From Flavipsychrobacter sp. (GTDB taxonomy: Bacteria > Bacteroidota > Bacteroidia > Chitinophagales > Chitinophagaceae), in the NCBI GenBank assembly GCA_016786565.1, contig JAEUVY010000041.1, positions 1 through 64,000 of the forward strand: a stretch of DNA of 64,000 nucleotides. Direction: 5' to 3'. Positions 24,755-34,212 of the stretch are shown in pieces; position 1 is the first letter of the stretch; each line of letters starts with the position of its first letter. A program made the position numbers and the translations under genes. The notes under the pieces are model-generated. The model made no database searches. It saw only the letters and a program-made list of their open reading frames with translations, and was not told where the DNA came from.

Positions 24755-26050
24755 ATGGAGAATTTTTCGGTTTGCATTGGTGTTATCGGGCTTGGCTATG
24801 TGGGGCTTCCACTGGCTGCTGAGTTTGCCAAACACTATTCTGTAGTTGGGTTTGATATCAACCGTAAGCGCATAGAAGAGCTTAGGGGTGGTGTGGATAT
24901 CACTCTGGAGCTTGATGAAGCATTGCTGAAGCAGGTTTCGGCAGGAGTGGCGAAACCCGGAGATAAAGGTTTGTACTGCTCTGCCGACCTGGCCGACCTG
25001 TCGGTATGTAATGTGTATATAGTGACGGTACCTACGCCTGTGGACCGTAACAACCGTCCGGACCTGACACCGCTATACAAGGCGAGTGAGACAGTGGGTA
25101 AGGTGTTGAAGAAGGGAGATATAGTTGTCTATGAATCGACGGTTTACCCCGGCGTTACAGAAGATGAATGCGTGCCGGTGCTGGAAAAACAATCGGGTCT
25201 GGTATTTAATAAGGACTTTTTCTGTGGTTATTCGCCCGAGCGGATCAATCCGGGAGATAAGCTGCATACAGTTTCTAAAATTTTAAAGGTAACGTCGGGC
25301 TCTACGCCGGAGGTGGCGGAGACGGTGGACCAGTTGTACCGTTCGGTGATCACAGCCGGAACGCACAAGGCGGCCAGCATCAAGGTAGCTGAGGCGGCAA
25401 AAGTGATAGAGAATTCGCAGCGCGATATAAATATTGCATTTGTTAATGAGTTGGCGATGATCTTCAACCGCATGGGTATAGATACCCATCAGGTGCTGGA
25501 GGCAGCGGCGACAAAATGGAATTTCCTTCCGTTCAAACCCGGATTGGTGGGTGGCCACTGTATAGGTGTGGACCCGTACTATCTGGCACAGAAAGCACAG
25601 GAGGTGGGCTACCACCCCGAGATCATACTTGCCGGTCGCAGGTTAAACGACGGAATGGGCAAATACATTGCTTCTGAGGTGGTTAAGCTTATGATAAAGC
25701 GGGATATTACCATCAAGGCGGCAAAAGTGCTGGTGCTGGGAATCACGTTCAAGGAGAATTGTCCGGATGTGCGTAATACCCGGGTAGTGGACATCATCAG
25801 CGAACTGGCATCTTACAACACAGATATTTGTATATATGATCCGTGGGCGAAGCCGGCCGACGTGATGCATGAATACGGGATAGGTATCACTGATACGCTG
25901 CCTGCGGGAGCGCGCTACGATGCGGTTATCCTTGCTGTGGCGCATAAAGAGTTCGTTTCAGTGAACTGGCGCGATCATGTGAATCCTAACGGAGTGATCT
26001 ATGACGTGAAAGGGTGCCTGAGTACGGATATGGTTGACGCCCGACTGTAG
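24755..26050 (+). CDS. UDP-sugar 6-dehydrogenase (WbpA/TviB type)
   Basis: 431 residues. Three-domain NAD-dependent enzyme oxidising the C6 of a UDP-hexose or UDP-N-acetylhexosamine to a uronic acid. Seen: the Rossmann motif [13 protein letters not shown] near residues 9-21, the VPTPVD loop, YESTVYPG, the catalytic Cys in [12 protein letters not shown] near residue 270, and a C-terminal NAD/UDP domain ([15 protein letters not shown]). GLGYVGLP with this spacing fits the UDP-GlcNAc/GalNAc branch more than UDP-glucose dehydrogenase, but substrate is not settled. It probably supplies an acidic sugar for the exported polymer. Confidence 0.93.
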   Translation: MENFSVCIGVIGLGYVGLPLAAEFAKHYSVVGFDINRKRIEELRGGVDITLELDEALLKQVSAGVAKPGDKGLYCSADLADLSVCNVYIVTVPTPVDRNNRPDLTPLYKASETVGKVLKKGDIVVYESTVYPGVTEDECVPVLEKQSGLVFNKDFFCGYSPERINPGDKLHTVSKILKVTSGSTPEVAETVDQLYRSVITAGTHKAASIKVAEAAKVIENSQRDINIAFVNELAMIFNRMGIDTHQVLEAAATKWNFLPFKPGLVGGHCIGVDPYYLAQKAQEVGYHPEIILAGRRLNDGMGKYIASEVVKLMIKRDITIKAAKVLVLGITFKENCPDVRNTRVVDIISELASYNTDICIYDPWAKPADVMHEYGIGITDTLPAGARYDAVILAVAHKEFVSVNWRDHVNPNGVIYDVKGCLSTDMVDARL

Positions 26051-26115
26051 GTTGGTGAGACAAGAGCAGGACCCCGCCGGGTGGTCGCAGGTTTCATTTT
26101 TAGCTTATTTTAAAC

Positions 26116-26123
26116 TATTTTTG
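26116..26123 (+). promoter_or_regulatory. -7 box touching the OPX lipoprotein start
   Basis: TATTTTTG is immediately followed by the ATG at 26124. If used, the real start is more likely the ATG at 26139. It may also be coincidence inside an operon. Confidence 0.3.
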
Positions 26124-26939
26124 ATGAAAATTCCCGAAATGCAGCACGTACTGAGGCGAGGCGTTTATGGCCTGTGCCTGCTTTCTTTTTTTGTCATAAT
26201 GACCACGATGCATTCCTGTGTTCCGGCGAAAAAATTCGTTTATTTCAACAATCTGAAGGACGATAGTCTGGAAAAGGTTGTGGTGGTGCAGGACAGCAAC
26301 GGCAAGTATTCTGAGCCGATCATTCAGTCGAACGACATCTTGAATGTTAATATACAGACATTGGTTCAGAATGAGAATAATGCTCCGGTTGAACCCACCA
26401 GCGCACCTGCCACCAACCTGCTGGGTGGGTATCTGGTGGACAAAAATGGTTACATTGAGTTGGGATTGATCGGTTTTGTGAAGGTAGCGGGGCTTACAAC
26501 TACCGAGGCGAGGGAGCTGATCAAACATAAGGCAGAGGTGTATTATAAGGATCCGGCCGTTCGCGTCCGTATTGCCAATTTCGAGGTAAAGGTTCTTGGG
26601 GATGTGGTGAGGCCTGGTGTCTTCACGGTGCCCAGTGAAAAAGCAACCGTACTGGACATACTTGCGATGGCGGGAGACCTGAATGTGACAGCGAAACGCA
26701 ACAATATAATGTTGGCGAGGATGGAAGGTAATCAGACAAAATTTGTGCGTCTTGACTTAACGTCCTCGGACGTATTTAAGTCGCCCTATTTTTATGTCCA
26801 ACCAAGAGACTATATTTATGTAGAGGCAAACAATTTCAAACGGCAAAGCAGTGATAACTCGTTTACCCGATACCTGAGCTATGGTTCCGGGGTTATCGGT
26901 ATCGTTTCATTGCTGTTCCTTACCAGAATTATTAAATAA
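26124..26939 (+). CDS. Polysaccharide export (OPX/Wza-like) outer-membrane lipoprotein
   Basis: 271 residues. A signal peptide with lipobox MHSC gives an N-terminal lipid. Then come the Poly_export domain (SNDILNVNIQTL ... GGYLVDKNGYIELGLIG) and a SLBB-like domain (VKVLGDVVRPGVFTVPSEKATVLDILAMAGD), ending with a C-terminal helix (SGVIGIVSLLFLTRI). OPX proteins form or gate the outer-membrane exit for the polymer. Starts at 26034 or 26139 are also in frame; 26124 or 26139 give a proper signal peptide. It is followed after 24 bases by its partner copolymerase. Confidence 0.92.
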   Translation: MKIPEMQHVLRRGVYGLCLLSFFVIMTTMHSCVPAKKFVYFNNLKDDSLEKVVVVQDSNGKYSEPIIQSNDILNVNIQTLVQNENNAPVEPTSAPATNLLGGYLVDKNGYIELGLIGFVKVAGLTTTEARELIKHKAEVYYKDPAVRVRIANFEVKVLGDVVRPGVFTVPSEKATVLDILAMAGDLNVTAKRNNIMLARMEGNQTKFVRLDLTSSDVFKSPYFYVQPRDYIYVEANNFKRQSSDNSFTRYLSYGSGVIGIVSLLFLTRIIK

Positions 26940-26963
26940 AACCGCTGAAGAAACCGGAAACGA

Positions 26964-29447
26964 ATGGAAGGCAATAACAAAGCTGCAGTAGATGATGCCC
27001 TGAAACAACGGCCTGACCAGGTATTGCCCAGGAACGAAGACGGTGGAGGAAACGCGTTCAACCTGAAATGGCTGCTCACCACCATTCTGGCAATATGGCC
27101 ATGGTTGTTGGGAAGTATCATCATTTCGCTGATTGCAGGCAATATATATCTGCGCTATTATACGCCTATTTACAGTGCTTCAGCCCAGTTGCTGATCAAT
27201 GATTCGAAAAAGAGCAGTGCGGGATCTGACGACCTGTTGAAGGCACTTAAGATCAACAACAATAAGATCAACATTGACAATGAGATACAGATCCTGAGAA
27301 GCCGATCTACAATGACGGAGATCGTAAAGGAACTGAAGCTCAATATGACCTACACAACAGAGGGCCGGTTCAAAAAGAGCGAGTTGTACAACAATAAACC
27401 GTTTGAACTGGTAAAGGTTGATACGTTTGACGGCAATTTTAATTGTAAGGTAAAGATCCTGAGTAATGATAATTATTCTCTTACAGATGGTAAGAACCAC
27501 ACTGTAAATGCGCGTTGGGGAGATACAATAACACTTGAGGATATAGGCAGGGTAGTTCTGCAGAAAACGCCGGCATTCTCACTTTCCAACCTCGAGTATG
27601 TTGTGCAGCACATACCTATTCTTTATTCAGCAATAAGCTATCAGGGGCAGGTAAACTATGTGGTGCCCAATAAGGCAGTTACCTGCATTCAGATAAGTAT
27701 GATGAACACCATACCAGAGCGTGCGGTGGACATCATCAACACCTTGATGAATGTATACCAGCGCAAGAATGTTGAGGACCGTAACAAGATAGCGGACAGC
27801 ACCATTGCGTTCATTGACCGCAGGAAGAAAGTACTGGGCGAGGAACTGTCTAAGGTGGAGAGTGATATTGAACGGTTCAAACAGCTTAACGGCATTGCGG
27901 ATATTGGTACACAGGCGAGTTTGCTTGTAACAACGAAGTCAAACACTGCCCTGAAACTTGAAGAAGCCAGACTGCAGTTGGGCGTTATAGGCACCATAAG
28001 CGATTATCTTCAGAAAGTTGATGACAAGTTGGTTACGCTTCCTGCGTCCTTGCTGGATAATAAAGGTCTTTCGGAATTGCTGAACCGCTATAACTACCTG
28101 ACCGAACAGATAGACAAGGCGGAGCTGACAATGAACAAGGACAACCCCATACCCCGAACGCTGAGGAAGCAGAAGGATGAGGTGAAAAAGAGCCTTGCAA
28201 ACGCACTGGCGTCATCAAAAAAGGAGACCGAGCTGAAGGTAAGGATGATAGAGCAGTCGCTGAAGTTGAATGTTAAGGACATCAGGGACATTCCGAAGGT
28301 GGAACGCGAGGCACTTGAGTTTGCCCGTCAGCAGCAGATCAAACAGGAATTGTTCATTTTCCTTTTGAAAAAGAGAGAGGAGACAGCCATCGAAAAATCA
28401 TCGACAGTTGCGGATGGTATAGTGGTAGATGCCGCGTTGACCACGGGTATTGTTGCGCCGGATAAGCGCCGGATACTGATGATCTCGTTCCTTTTAGGCA
28501 CTATGTTCCCGTTTGCTGTGATCATGATCCGCAGGGCGCTGAACATACGCATCATCAGCAAGGGAGATATCGTTAAGGCGACAACTATCCCGATCATTGG
28601 TGAAATAGGCAATAATGCCAGCGGCGAGAGCGTGGCAGTGACCCGCAATAGTCGCACTATCATATCAGAGCAGTTCAGGGCGTTGCGTACCAACCTTCAG
28701 TATCTGCTGACACGCAATGATCAGAAAGTGATCATGGTGACGTCGAGTATGAGTGGTGAGGGAAAGTCATTTATTGCCATCAACCTTGCAGTAACATTGT
28801 CGCTGTCGGGAAAGAAGGTTGTGATCATGGAGCTTGACCTCAGGAAGCCGAAGATATCGAAGATGCTGGGGCTGAACAATGAAGTAGGTTTCTCCAATTT
28901 TTCGATAGGTAAGGCGTCTTATGAAGAGGTGCTGATCCCATCGGGCGTTGATCCTAATCTTTTTGTGTTGCCTTCAGGTCCTATTCCGCCCAACCCGGCT
29001 GAGCTGGTTCTTTTGAAGAGTACCGAAGACCTTTTTGAGCGACTTCGCAGAGATTTCGATTATGTGATCATCGATACGTCGCCCGTGGGTCTGGTTACAG
29101 ATGCGCAGTTGCTGAACCGCTACGCGGATACGGCAATGTATGTGGTTCGTCAGGGCTATACCTACAAGCAACAATTGGGCATTCCAAACGAGTTGTATTA
29201 TGGAGGTCGCATACCTAAACTGAACATAATTCTGAATGACGTAGTTGCCAACCGTGGTTTTGCCTATGGTTATGGTTACGAAGAGGGTTATGGCTACGGT
29301 TATGGTTACGGCTATGGTTATGGCTACGGTTATGGCTACGGTTATGGCTACGGCTACGGTACCTATGGCGATGGCTATTATCTGGAAGAAGAAAAGAAGA
29401 GGAATCGTAAAGGACTTGGTTCTTTCATGAAGAGGAAAAATTCATAA
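26964..29447 (+). CDS. Polysaccharide copolymerase with BY-kinase domain (Wzc-like) and Tyr-Gly tail
   Basis: 827 residues. A Wzz domain lies between membrane helices near 45-66 and 503-525, with long coiled-coil-like periplasmic helices between. The cytoplasmic kinase has SSMSGEGKSFIA (Walker A, ~594-605), VVIMELDLRKP (A') and YVIIDTSPVG (Walker B). The C-terminus is a tyrosine cluster: three Tyr in AYGYGYEE, a run of 12 Tyr-Gly pairs, then TYGDGYY, about 18 Tyr in all, then a basic end. Autophosphorylation of such clusters governs chain length and export in Wzc. The Tyr-Gly run is coded by alternating TAT/TAC GGT/GGC codons in 6- and 12-base periods and could vary in length. Confidence 0.95.
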   Translation: MEGNNKAAVDDALKQRPDQVLPRNEDGGGNAFNLKWLLTTILAIWPWLLGSIIISLIAGNIYLRYYTPIYSASAQLLINDSKKSSAGSDDLLKALKINNNKINIDNEIQILRSRSTMTEIVKELKLNMTYTTEGRFKKSELYNNKPFELVKVDTFDGNFNCKVKILSNDNYSLTDGKNHTVNARWGDTITLEDIGRVVLQKTPAFSLSNLEYVVQHIPILYSAISYQGQVNYVVPNKAVTCIQISMMNTIPERAVDIINTLMNVYQRKNVEDRNKIADSTIAFIDRRKKVLGEELSKVESDIERFKQLNGIADIGTQASLLVTTKSNTALKLEEARLQLGVIGTISDYLQKVDDKLVTLPASLLDNKGLSELLNRYNYLTEQIDKAELTMNKDNPIPRTLRKQKDEVKKSLANALASSKKETELKVRMIEQSLKLNVKDIRDIPKVEREALEFARQQQIKQELFIFLLKKREETAIEKSSTVADGIVVDAALTTGIVAPDKRRILMISFLLGTMFPFAVIMIRRALNIRIISKGDIVKATTIPIIGEIGNNASGESVAVTRNSRTIISEQFRALRTNLQYLLTRNDQKVIMVTSSMSGEGKSFIAINLAVTLSLSGKKVVIMELDLRKPKISKMLGLNNEVGFSNFSIGKASYEEVLIPSGVDPNLFVLPSGPIPPNPAELVLLKSTEDLFERLRRDFDYVIIDTSPVGLVTDAQLLNRYADTAMYVVRQGYTYKQQLGIPNELYYGGRIPKLNIILNDVVANRGFAYGYGYEEGYGYGYGYGYGYGYGYGYGYGYGYGTYGDGYYLEEEKKRNRKGLGSFMKRKNS
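29278..29360 (+). repeat. 6/12-bp coding minisatellite for the Tyr-Gly run
   Basis: TAYGGY hexamers repeat without interruption, often as a 12-base TATGGCTACGGT. Gain or loss of whole units would keep the frame and alter the number of phosphorylatable tyrosines. Confidence 0.7.
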
Positions 29448-29485
29448 ATCCAGCAGATTTTTACACTGTGCAAAGCGAACATTTG

Positions 29486-30361
29486 ATGGTGCAACATCAG
29501 ACAGAACACGATAACGAAAATTGGGATATTAAGATATCTGCGGACAGCGGGTATCTGGATATAAATCTTCGTGAGATATGGCGTTATCGGGATCTGCTGA
29601 TGATGTTTGTGAAAAAAGACATCGTTACAGTTTATAAGCAGACGATCCTCGGGCCTATCTGGTTCATGCTGCAACCGATACTTACTGCTATTATCTATGC
29701 CTTCATTTTCGGTCAGGTAGCACGTATATCGACCGGCAATGCTCCTCAGATATTGTTCTACCTCGGAAGTTTCACTATTTGGAATTATTTTGCCGAGACA
29801 TTTAAGGTGACGTCAAAGACTTTCTCTGAGAATGCAACGGTATTCGGGAAGGTTTATTTCCCCCGTATCATTCTGCCGTTGTCGAAGGTGATCTCAGGTA
29901 TCATAAAACTCTTGATACAGTTTTTGCTTTTCTTCATCATCTGGGCATATTATCTGTGGGTGAAGGAAGCCATATCGCCTAACTGGCATATGGTATTTTT
30001 CCCGGTTATACTGGCACTTATAGCGTTCATGAGTCTGGGTTTTGGTATTATCATCACTTCGTTGACAACCAAGTACAGGGACCTTAACTTTCTTGTGGCG
30101 TTTGGCATACAGTTGCTGCAGTTTGTGACACCGGTTATCTTCCCGATCTCATCGATCAAGAATCCGTCTTACCACATGTGGTTGTGGTTGAATCCGCTGG
30201 CATCTCTGTTTGAGGCGTTCAAGTATGCTTTTCTGGGTCAGGGATCCGGAGTGTTCAACTACTACTGGCTGGGTTACAGTGTTATCTGGACGATAGTGGC
30301 CCTGGTAGTGGGTATAGTGATTTTTAACAGGGTAGAAAAGAAGTTCATCGATACAGTATAG
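29486..30361 (+). CDS. Polysaccharide ABC exporter, membrane subunit (Wzm-like)
   Basis: About 291 residues, ABC2 permease fold. A cytoplasmic N-terminal amphipathic segment (NLREIWRYRDLLMMFVKKDI) precedes six membrane helices; YKQTILGPIWFMLQP and the PLSKVISG, TKYRDLN and FEAFKYAFLG segments are typical of polysaccharide export permeases. ATG 29486 is chosen; GTG 29468 in frame would add six residues. It ends 5 bases before the ATPase gene, its obvious partner. Confidence 0.92.
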   Translation: MVQHQTEHDNENWDIKISADSGYLDINLREIWRYRDLLMMFVKKDIVTVYKQTILGPIWFMLQPILTAIIYAFIFGQVARISTGNAPQILFYLGSFTIWNYFAETFKVTSKTFSENATVFGKVYFPRIILPLSKVISGIIKLLIQFLLFFIIWAYYLWVKEAISPNWHMVFFPVILALIAFMSLGFGIIITSLTTKYRDLNFLVAFGIQLLQFVTPVIFPISSIKNPSYHMWLWLNPLASLFEAFKYAFLGQGSGVFNYYWLGYSVIWTIVALVVGIVIFNRVEKKFIDTV

Positions 30362-30366
30362 ACCTC

Positions 30367-31632
30367 ATGAACAATGATGTTGTCATAAAAGCGGAAAACA
30401 TATCCAAGCAGTATCGTTTGGGTGAGATAGGCACGGGTATGCTGAGCCATGACCTGAAAAGGTGGTGGGCATTGGCGCGCGGCAAGGAAGACCCTTTTTT
30501 GAAGGTAGGAGTTGAGAATGACCGCACCAGAAAAGCGAATAGCGAGTATGCGTGGGCGCTGAAGGATATCAATTTTGAGATAAAGAGAGGCGATACGTTG
30601 GGCATCATCGGCAAGAACGGTGCGGGAAAATCAACGTTGCTGAAACTATTGTCGCGTGTGACGGGCCCCACAACCGGTCAGATCAAGATAAAGGGGCGCA
30701 TAGCGTCTCTGCTGGAGGTGGGTACCGGTTTTAACCCCGAGCTGAGCGGCCGTGACAATATATACATGAACGGCACCATTCTGGGGATGACCAAGAAGGA
30801 GATCAGCCGGAAGTTTGATGAGATAGTGGATTTCTCGGGTATAGAGATGTACATAGACACACCTGTAAAACGCTATTCGTCGGGTATGTATGTGCGTCTT
30901 GCTTTTGGTGTGGCCGCGCACCTGGAGCCTGAGATACTGATAGTGGATGAGGTGCTGGCGGTGGGCGATGCCGAGTTTCAGAAGAAATGTCTGGGAAAGA
31001 TGGGCGACGTGGCCAGTCATGGCCGCACGGTGATATTTGTGAGCCATAATATGCAGGCCGTACAAAGTCTTTGCAGGAGCGCGATGTACCTGAAATCGGG
31101 CAGGGTGATGGAAGTGGGGCCAACTGATGTGGTGATCAACAACTACCTGAACCGTGAGGTGAAGAACTGTCTGGTACGCAAGTGGGAAGAGGAAGATGAT
31201 ATGCCGGGTAATGATAAAGTCCGCTTGTCATCGGCAGAGATAGTGCTTCACAACCCCGAAGCAGGCAATATAATTGACGTAAATACTCCGTTTGATATAA
31301 GGTTTGAGTTTTACAGCAGCGCCGAGATGGTGAATATGAACCTGAGTCTGGTGCTTAACACCACCGCAGGAGTATGTGTGTTTAATGTGACGACCCAACC
31401 TACGCTGATAGCCAAGGGTTGGCATACGAGTGTGTTGTCTATTCCGGGTAAGCTGCTGAATGATGATGTGTACACGATATCGTTGTACTTCGTGAAAGAC
31501 ACATCGGCCATTGAGTATGTGGTCCATGACCTGCTGACGTTTGAAGTGATAGACGAACAGCGCCAGGGTGCATGGTTCGGGAAATGGGTGGGTGCCGTGC
31601 GCCCTACAACTTTACCGTTCTCGCTAAAATAG
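30367..31632 (+). CDS. Polysaccharide ABC exporter, ATPase subunit with C-terminal substrate domain (Wzt-like)
   Basis: 421 residues. The ATPase has [15 protein letters not shown] (Walker A, ~80), RYSSGMYVRLAFG (signature) and EILIVDEVLAVGD (Walker B), followed by VIFVSHNMQAV (switch His). Residues ~280-421 form an extra beta domain (IDVNTPFDIRFEFYS...) like the Wzt C-terminal domain that recognises the modified end of the polymer. Presence of that domain, with a methyltransferase gene next, suggests that export is coupled to a terminal modification. Confidence 0.93.
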   Translation: MNNDVVIKAENISKQYRLGEIGTGMLSHDLKRWWALARGKEDPFLKVGVENDRTRKANSEYAWALKDINFEIKRGDTLGIIGKNGAGKSTLLKLLSRVTGPTTGQIKIKGRIASLLEVGTGFNPELSGRDNIYMNGTILGMTKKEISRKFDEIVDFSGIEMYIDTPVKRYSSGMYVRLAFGVAAHLEPEILIVDEVLAVGDAEFQKKCLGKMGDVASHGRTVIFVSHNMQAVQSLCRSAMYLKSGRVMEVGPTDVVINNYLNREVKNCLVRKWEEEDDMPGNDKVRLSSAEIVLHNPEAGNIIDVNTPFDIRFEFYSSAEMVNMNLSLVLNTTAGVCVFNVTTQPTLIAKGWHTSVLSIPGKLLNDDVYTISLYFVKDTSAIEYVVHDLLTFEVIDEQRQGAWFGKWVGAVRPTTLPFSLK

Positions 31633-31638
31633 ATCAAC

Positions 31639-32448
31639 ATGAGTAAGAACGTACTGAGGATAAAAAAAGCCGTTCATAGTTTCCTGAAGGAATTGCGTTC
31701 GGATCCGCATAAGCTGCCCTACATGGGCGACAAACATTTTTGTCCCATCTGCAAAACGGGCATCAATCATTTCCGCACTATAGACTACCATCTGATAGAA
31801 CCTGCAGACAGGTATCAGATGGTGTACCCTATGTTCTCGTTCGAGACCATGAACATGTTCGCCTATTCTTGCCCGCGCTGCTATTCTAATGACCGCGACA
31901 GGCTGTATGCATTGTACATAGAGAAGCGACTTGCCAATACACCGGAAGGGAAAAAGTACAATTTGCTGGATATAGCACCTTCACTTTTGTCGGGTTACCT
32001 GCGAGCTATGCCGCAGATCAACTACAGGTCGGCAGATCTGTACAACCCGGCTGATGACAAGGTGGACATCACCGACATGAACATTTATGAGGATGGCCGA
32101 TTCGACATCTTCATCTGTTCTCATGTGCTGGAGCATATAAAGGACGATATGAAAGCCATGCGCGAACTGCGCCGTGTGCTGAAGCCGGGCGGATGGGGAA
32201 TTGCGATGGTGCCTATAACGAACGCGATAGAGGAGACCTACGAAAATGACGCCATAACCACCGACGCGGACCGATGGAAGTACTTTGGACAGGACGACCA
32301 CGTGCGCATGTACTCTAAGAAAGGATTTGTGGGTAACCTGGAGAAAGCGGGGTTCAAAGTAGATCAGTTGGGAGTAGACTACTTCGGGCGGGATGTTTTT
32401 GACCGTCACGGTATTCATCCGCGTTCCATACTTTACATAGTTAGTTAG
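31639..32448 (+). CDS. SAM-dependent methyltransferase with N-terminal zinc-ribbon-like cysteines
   Basis: 269 residues. Two Cys pairs, FCPICK (~35) and YSCPRC (~77), suggest a zinc site. The Rossmann part starts at YNLLDIAPS, with VDITDMNIYEDGRFDIFICSHVLEHI and LRRVLKPGGWG, a class I methyltransferase pattern; the usual glycine loop is replaced by DIAPSLLSG, so the nucleotide motif is atypical. It starts 6 bases after the ATPase gene and ends 2 bases before the aminotransferase gene. It may methylate the polymer end, by analogy with Wzt-linked systems, or a sugar precursor. Confidence 0.85.
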   Translation: MSKNVLRIKKAVHSFLKELRSDPHKLPYMGDKHFCPICKTGINHFRTIDYHLIEPADRYQMVYPMFSFETMNMFAYSCPRCYSNDRDRLYALYIEKRLANTPEGKKYNLLDIAPSLLSGYLRAMPQINYRSADLYNPADDKVDITDMNIYEDGRFDIFICSHVLEHIKDDMKAMRELRRVLKPGGWGIAMVPITNAIEETYENDAITTDADRWKYFGQDDHVRMYSKKGFVGNLEKAGFKVDQLGVDYFGRDVFDRHGIHPRSILYIVS

Positions 32449-32450
32449 TT

Positions 32451-33530
32451 ATGATCAACGTTACAAAACCTTTCCTGCCTCCTATGGAGGAATATACCCA
32501 GTACCTGAACGGTATATGGGACCGTAACTGGCTGACCAATAACGGCCCGCTGGTGAATGAGCTGGAGCTGAAGCTGAAAGAGTACCTGAAGGTGAAGCAC
32601 ATGCTGTTTCTGGGTAACGGAACGATAGCCATACAGATAGCTATAAAGGCGCTGGGGCTGAAGGGCGAGATCATCACCACACCGTTCAGCTATGTGGCCA
32701 CTACCAGCAGTATTGTATGGGAAGGCTGCAAGCCTGTGTTTGCAGACATAGATCCGCACACACTGAACATAGACCCTGCGAAGATAGAAGAGAAGATAAC
32801 CCCGCAAACCACGGGCATACTGGCAACACACGTTTTCGGGAATCCGTGCGATGTGGAGGCGATAGAGGCGATAGCAAAGAAGCACGGTCTGAAGGTGATA
32901 TATGATGCCGCACACGCGTTTGCCGTTACGGTGAACGGGCGCAGCGTATTTGAGTATGGCGACATATCCACATGCAGCTATCATGCCACCAAGATATTTC
33001 ATAGTACAGAGGGCGGGGCGGTGTTTGCCACCGATCCGGAGCTGATAAAAGAGATGTCGTTCCTGCGCAACTTTGGCCATAACGGACCGGAGACGTTTGC
33101 TACTGTGGGCATAAACGGGAAAAACTCTGAGTTTCACGCGGCAATGGGCCTGGCTGTGCTGAAGCATATAGACGCACTGCTGGCCGCGCGCAAAACGCAG
33201 GCCGGTATTTATGACGAGGCACTGAAAGGACTGAGGGTGCAAAAGCAGACCATTCATCCCGGCGCGCAATGGAACTACTCTTACTATCCGGTGATCTTTG
33301 AAAGCGAAGAGTTGCTGTTGAAGAGCATGGAGGAGCTGAATGCAAACTGGATATATCCGCGCAGGTATTTTTACCCCAGCCTTTCCACGTTGCATTATGT
33401 GGAGCAGTGCGAGACACCTGTGTCAGAGAGCATAAGCAAGCGTATATTGTGCTTGCCGATGTACCATTCATTGAAGAAGGAAGACATTTTCTTCATTGCC
33501 CGTTTGTTGCTGAGAGCCCAGAATAACTAA
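32451..33530 (+). CDS. DegT/DnrJ/EryC1/StrS sugar aminotransferase
   Basis: 359 residues, PLP enzyme that puts an amino group on nucleotide keto-sugars. Seen: FLPPMEEYTQYL and NGPLVNELE at the start, GNGTIAIQIAIKAL (phosphate-binding loop), TPFSYVATTSSI, VIYDAAHAFAV (cofactor Asp), and SYHATKIFHSTEGG, where the Lys forms the PLP link. It gives an amino sugar for the polysaccharide. It is the last gene of the locus; no terminator is visible before the regulator gene. Confidence 0.94.
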   Translation: MINVTKPFLPPMEEYTQYLNGIWDRNWLTNNGPLVNELELKLKEYLKVKHMLFLGNGTIAIQIAIKALGLKGEIITTPFSYVATTSSIVWEGCKPVFADIDPHTLNIDPAKIEEKITPQTTGILATHVFGNPCDVEAIEAIAKKHGLKVIYDAAHAFAVTVNGRSVFEYGDISTCSYHATKIFHSTEGGAVFATDPELIKEMSFLRNFGHNGPETFATVGINGKNSEFHAAMGLAVLKHIDALLAARKTQAGIYDEALKGLRVQKQTIHPGAQWNYSYYPVIFESEELLLKSMEELNANWIYPRRYFYPSLSTLHYVEQCETPVSESISKRILCLPMYHSLKKEDIFFIARLLLRAQNN

Positions 33531-33563
33531 GCTCATTATTCATCCCCCGGAAAACCTTAGGAA

Positions 33564-34172
33564 ATGAACAAGACCATTTTCAACGATCCCAAGTTGCAGG
33601 CCGAGATTGCGGCGTATGCCCGCGTGAAAACAGTGGAAAGAGATACTGTGCTGATGTCGCCGGGCGATGATATCTTCTTTGTGCCTATAGTGCAGCAGGG
33701 CGTACTGCGCATAGTGCGGCAGAACGAGGAAGGGAAAGAAGTGTTCCTGTATCATCTATACCCCGGGCAAACGTGCGCTGTGGCTATCAACTGCTGTCAG
33801 GGAAAGAAGAAGAGTACCATAAAGGCTATAGCAGAAGAGGACAGCGAGATACTGCAGATACCTGTGAACATGGTTGATGAATGGTTCAAGTATCCGGAGT
33901 GGAAAACCTTTATCAATGCCACATACGGCCAGCGTTTTGCCGAGTTGCTGGAGGTGATAGACCTCATAGCCTTTAATAATATGGACAAGCAGGTATTGCA
34001 TTATCTGCAGGAGCGGGCGAGGGCAGCCGGCTCTAACGCGTTATACATCACACACCAGATAATTGCCGATGAGCTGCACACACACAGGGAGGCTATAAGC
34101 AGGTTGCTGCGGGCCATGGAGCAGAAGAATATGCTGCGGCTGGGGCGCAATACAATAGAGCTACTTACTTAG
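33564..34172 (+). CDS. Crp/Fnr-family transcription regulator
   Basis: 202 residues. Residues ~20-115 form a cyclic-nucleotide-binding-like beta barrel (VLMSPGDDIFFVPIVQQGVLRIV ... PGQTCAVAINCCQGKKK); the phosphate-binding Arg signature of true CRP is not evident, and a CC pair sits at ~77. The C-terminal winged helix (~150-195) has ITHQIIADELHTHREAISRLLRAME, whose Arg-Glu-x-x-Ser-Arg recognition helix combines residues used by CRP and FNR. It stands at the head of the sulfur locus and probably controls it; the palindrome GGGAACATTTGTTCCC just downstream is a candidate target. Confidence 0.9.
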   Translation: MNKTIFNDPKLQAEIAAYARVKTVERDTVLMSPGDDIFFVPIVQQGVLRIVRQNEEGKEVFLYHLYPGQTCAVAINCCQGKKKSTIKAIAEEDSEILQIPVNMVDEWFKYPEWKTFINATYGQRFAELLEVIDLIAFNNMDKQVLHYLQERARAAGSNALYITHQIIADELHTHREAISRLLRAMEQKNMLRLGRNTIELLT

Positions 34173-34194
34173 AAAGGGAACATTTGTTCCCTTT
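34173..34194 (+). terminator. Terminator hairpin that also contains a perfect palindrome
   Basis: AAAGGGAAC (34173-34181), four-base loop, GTTCCCTTT (34186-34194), then more T: a plausible terminator for the regulator gene, whose stop ends at 34172. The core GGGAACA-TT-TGTTCCC (34176-34191) is a perfect 7-2-7 palindrome and may double as an operator for the next promoter. Confidence 0.7.
34176..34191. promoter_or_regulatory. Candidate Crp/Fnr operator 1
   Basis: Perfect palindrome GGGAACATTTGTTCCC. Its GTTCCC begins 27 bases before the -7 box GACCTTTG at 34213, the same distance as in the second copy. Confidence 0.5.
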
Positions 34195-34212
34195 TTTATT
34201 TTCCGCAGTTGA

